From contig NC_026506.1 in the NCBI RefSeq assembly GCF_000182925.2, positions 2,170,001 to 2,234,000 on the forward strand: a stretch of 64,000 nucleotides of DNA. The letters are read 5' to 3'. Source of the DNA: Neurospora crassa OR74A. Lineage: Eukaryota; Ascomycota; Sordariomycetes; Sordariales; Sordariaceae. The position numbers and the translations under genes were made by a program. The notes under the pieces were generated by a model that had not been told where the DNA came from, made no database searches, and saw only the letters and a list, made by a program, of their open reading frames with translations. Below are positions 62,268 to 64,000 of this stretch, piece by piece. Numbering within the stretch: the first letter of the stretch is position 1; the number at the start of each line of letters is the position of its first letter.

Positions 62268-64000
62268 ATGGCCGACCCGACCCGATCCAGTTCGGCCAGT
62301 CTGCCTGTGCCAACACAGTCGCGCAAAGAGAGTGTTCTGCAATCAGGGACCCTCGAGGAACTACCGACAATCACTCAGGCCCAAGTGTTTGGCGTTCCGT
62401 CGCCCATCGGCTCCGACCAGTTCGACTTCGCCACTAAGGCGAGCTCTCCGAAGACACCGAGAGCTAACGAAAGCCCGTCCGCCTCGGACTACCTAAACGG
62501 AGGCCAGCCACACAACGACGGTGTCTCCCCTGTACCCGATCAAGACCCACCCGCCTGGCTGCCGCTCCAAGATGTCAACGAAACCACTACTCGCTCCTCC
62601 GTGCCCTCGACCCTTCCGACAGCTGGCACAGGCCCTTCCGATGTGCCCTACTCCGAGCGCAGCGTACAGTTTGCCAACAACGATGTCGTTCTCGAACCCC
62701 CACCCGTCATACACCACGAGCGCCATGCCTCATGGGACACCAAAGATACCATGAACAGGATTCGAGGGTCCAGCTTCATGACCAAGTTGAAGGAGCTCGC
62801 CGGCCCCAGCGCCTCGCAGACCTTCAAGTCTCCAAGTTACCCTCCCGAAATTAACTCTACAGCTAGCTCCCCAACCGTGTCACGCCATCGTCAAGCCCGG
62901 TCAGTCGACGACCGTAGCGACGAAGACGCCGACGCAGAGGAGACTGCCGATGAGAGGGTGGGTGAGTCACAGATTCGACAAAAGAAAAAGAGACGGATTC
63001 GACGACCAAAGTTCGAATCGTTCTCGACCCCCAACACGCCTCGAATCGAGCAAGAGCCGACTACACCCGGTGGCCATGCCCGCTTCGGCTTTATCCGCCG
63101 TTCCACGTTCTCAGATATTGGAGACCGTGGAGGTCTTTCCGAGGGTGAAGGTAGGGATCATATTGCCAGACAGCGCATCAACAGAAGGACGAATCTGTGG
63201 ATGTCGAATCGGCCGGATGGTGAGGGCGACGAACTCGAATCTCCCAGTAGGATCGGTCAGCATCTTCGGCGCTTCTCCAACCTCGGCGGCGGGGTTTCTG
63301 ACGGTGATGCCACCCCGAGGAGGCCCTTTTTCGGCACGGACAGGGCTGCAACTTTTGGTGCTCAGAAATGGCGTCAAGTCAAGAGCACATTGCGGCTGTT
63401 GCGACAGAAGAGGGACGACCAATACGACTATTTCAAATCTGCCGAGCTCATGGCCGAACTTACCGCAGTTACACCGGCTGTCTTGATGTTTGCCAGCATG
63501 ATCCAGCGCGACGAACATGGAAACAAAAGAATCCCCGTCCTTCTTGAACAGCTAAGACTCCGAATCAAGGACAGTGCACCTCTTCCCGGCAAGGATAGCG
63601 AGAGACATGTGCTCTTTACCATTGAGCTTGAGTACGGAAGCGGTCCCAGCCAGATGAAGTGGACGGTCAAACGTCACATAAAGGAGATCATGAACCTCCA
63701 CTTCAAATACAAGATCAACCCCCCTAAAGACAAGCTGTTGATACATCGGCCAGAGGGCGGTGTTCGGCCCAAACAGCCAAATTTCCCCATCTCGGCTTTC
63801 CCTTATTTGCGCGCAGTAAGAGGCTTGGAGGACGACGAGGAACAAGAATCACTTGACCCCCCTCGTATAGTCGAAGATCCCGCCGGCGAGGCCACGGCCG
63901 GGGAAACAGCTGTTGAGGGCACTGATGTTGATGAAAATGGCAGGCCGCAGGTACGGAAAAAGAAGTCTCGCATGGGTGCTTTTGGTGGGCGCCGCAAGAA
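62268..64000 (+). CDS. pld1: Phospholipase D1 (PX-PH-PLD type), 5' part
   Basis: The frame is open from 62268 to the window edge (577 codons) and continues beyond it. It has a long Ser/Pro/Thr-rich N-terminus, a basic segment KKKRRIRRPKFES near residue 244-256, TFGAQKWRQVKSTLRLLRQK, and then the start of a PX domain (about residue 420 on, IPVLLEQLRLRIKDSAP, SQMKWTVKRHIKEIMNLHFK). NFPISAFPYLRAVRGLEDDE is a strong match to fungal Spo14/Pld1. The enzyme hydrolyses phosphatidylcholine to phosphatidic acid and is activated by PI(4,5)P2; its HKD catalytic motifs would lie outside this window. It is divergent from gamma-tubulin. Confidence 0.9.
   Translation, partial: MADPTRSSSASLPVPTQSRKESVLQSGTLEELPTITQAQVFGVPSPIGSDQFDFATKASSPKTPRANESPSASDYLNGGQPHNDGVSPVPDQDPPAWLPLQDVNETTTRSSVPSTLPTAGTGPSDVPYSERSVQFANNDVVLEPPPVIHHERHASWDTKDTMNRIRGSSFMTKLKELAGPSASQTFKSPSYPPEINSTASSPTVSRHRQARSVDDRSDEDADAEETADERVGESQIRQKKKRRIRRPKFESFSTPNTPRIEQEPTTPGGHARFGFIRRSTFSDIGDRGGLSEGEGRDHIARQRINRRTNLWMSNRPDGEGDELESPSRIGQHLRRFSNLGGGVSDGDATPRRPFFGTDRAATFGAQKWRQVKSTLRLLRQKRDDQYDYFKSAELMAELTAVTPAVLMFASMIQRDEHGNKRIPVLLEQLRLRIKDSAPLPGKDSERHVLFTIELEYGSGPSQMKWTVKRHIKEIMNLHFKYKINPPKDKLLIHRPEGGVRPKQPNFPISAFPYLRAVRGLEDDEEQESLDPPRIVEDPAGEATAGETAVEGTDVDENGRPQVRKKKSRMGAFGGRRK

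Overview
This window reads as nuclear DNA of a filamentous ascomycete, most likely a Sordariales fungus of the Neurospora/Sordaria kind. The evidence is short introns (mostly 52-135 bp) with GT..AG ends and CTAAC-type branch sites, gene families typical of Pezizomycotina (an AcuK-type gluconeogenesis regulator, a 226-residue complex I PSST subunit), and single dispersed 5S rRNA genes instead of a tandem array. The species is inferred from style and family content; no database was searched.

Layout. 0.2-0.35 kb: a 5S rRNA gene with a TATA box. 0.55-1.66 kb: CCDC174-like nuclear protein (-). 3.6-4.1 kb: small one-helix membrane protein (+). 4.3-5.5 kb: homoserine dehydrogenase (-), divergent from the tRNA m7G46 methyltransferase Trm8 (+, 6.1-7.1 kb). 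7.7-11.5 kb: Mdm1-type sorting nexin (+). 11.9 kb: degenerate 5S copy. 12.7-15.4 kb: Zn2Cys6/PAS regulator AcuK (-). 15.4-21.7 kb: more than 6 kb with no convincing gene. 21.7-25.2 kb: a five-exon DHA1-type MFS exporter (-) with long introns. 28.1 kb: second 5S gene. 28.5-30.4 kb: actin-interacting protein 1 (-). 31.5 kb: intron-containing tRNA-Glu(CTC). 34.1-34.9 kb: PABPN1/Pab2-like RNA-binding protein (+). 37.9-40.8 kb: Rsp5-type C2-WW-HECT ubiquitin ligase (+). 41.8-43.9 kb: membrane-anchored amidohydrolase (+). 44.4-46.0 kb: nitronate monooxygenase (-). 46.8-48.5 kb: SPX/DUF202 Vtc5-like protein (-). 50.05-50.43 kb: a MITE-like element carrying telomere-like repeats. 52.8-55.2 kb: Mpp10 (+). 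56.8-57.8 kb: complex I PSST/19.3 kDa subunit (-). 59.1-60.7 kb: gamma-tubulin (-). 62.3 kb to the end: 5' part of phospholipase D1 (+), preceded by a short uORF.

These are unlinked housekeeping and regulatory genes, not one pathway. There is no secondary-metabolite cluster, provirus, CRISPR array or obvious defence island. The exon joins were worked out by hand from splice sites, frame continuity and family motifs; every multi-exon model sums to a whole number of codons. The most unusual items are the small inverted-repeat element with interstitial telomeric repeats, the divergent 5S copies with compensating helix changes, and several odd exon arrangements, such as the Rsp5 catalytic cysteine codon split by the last intron.
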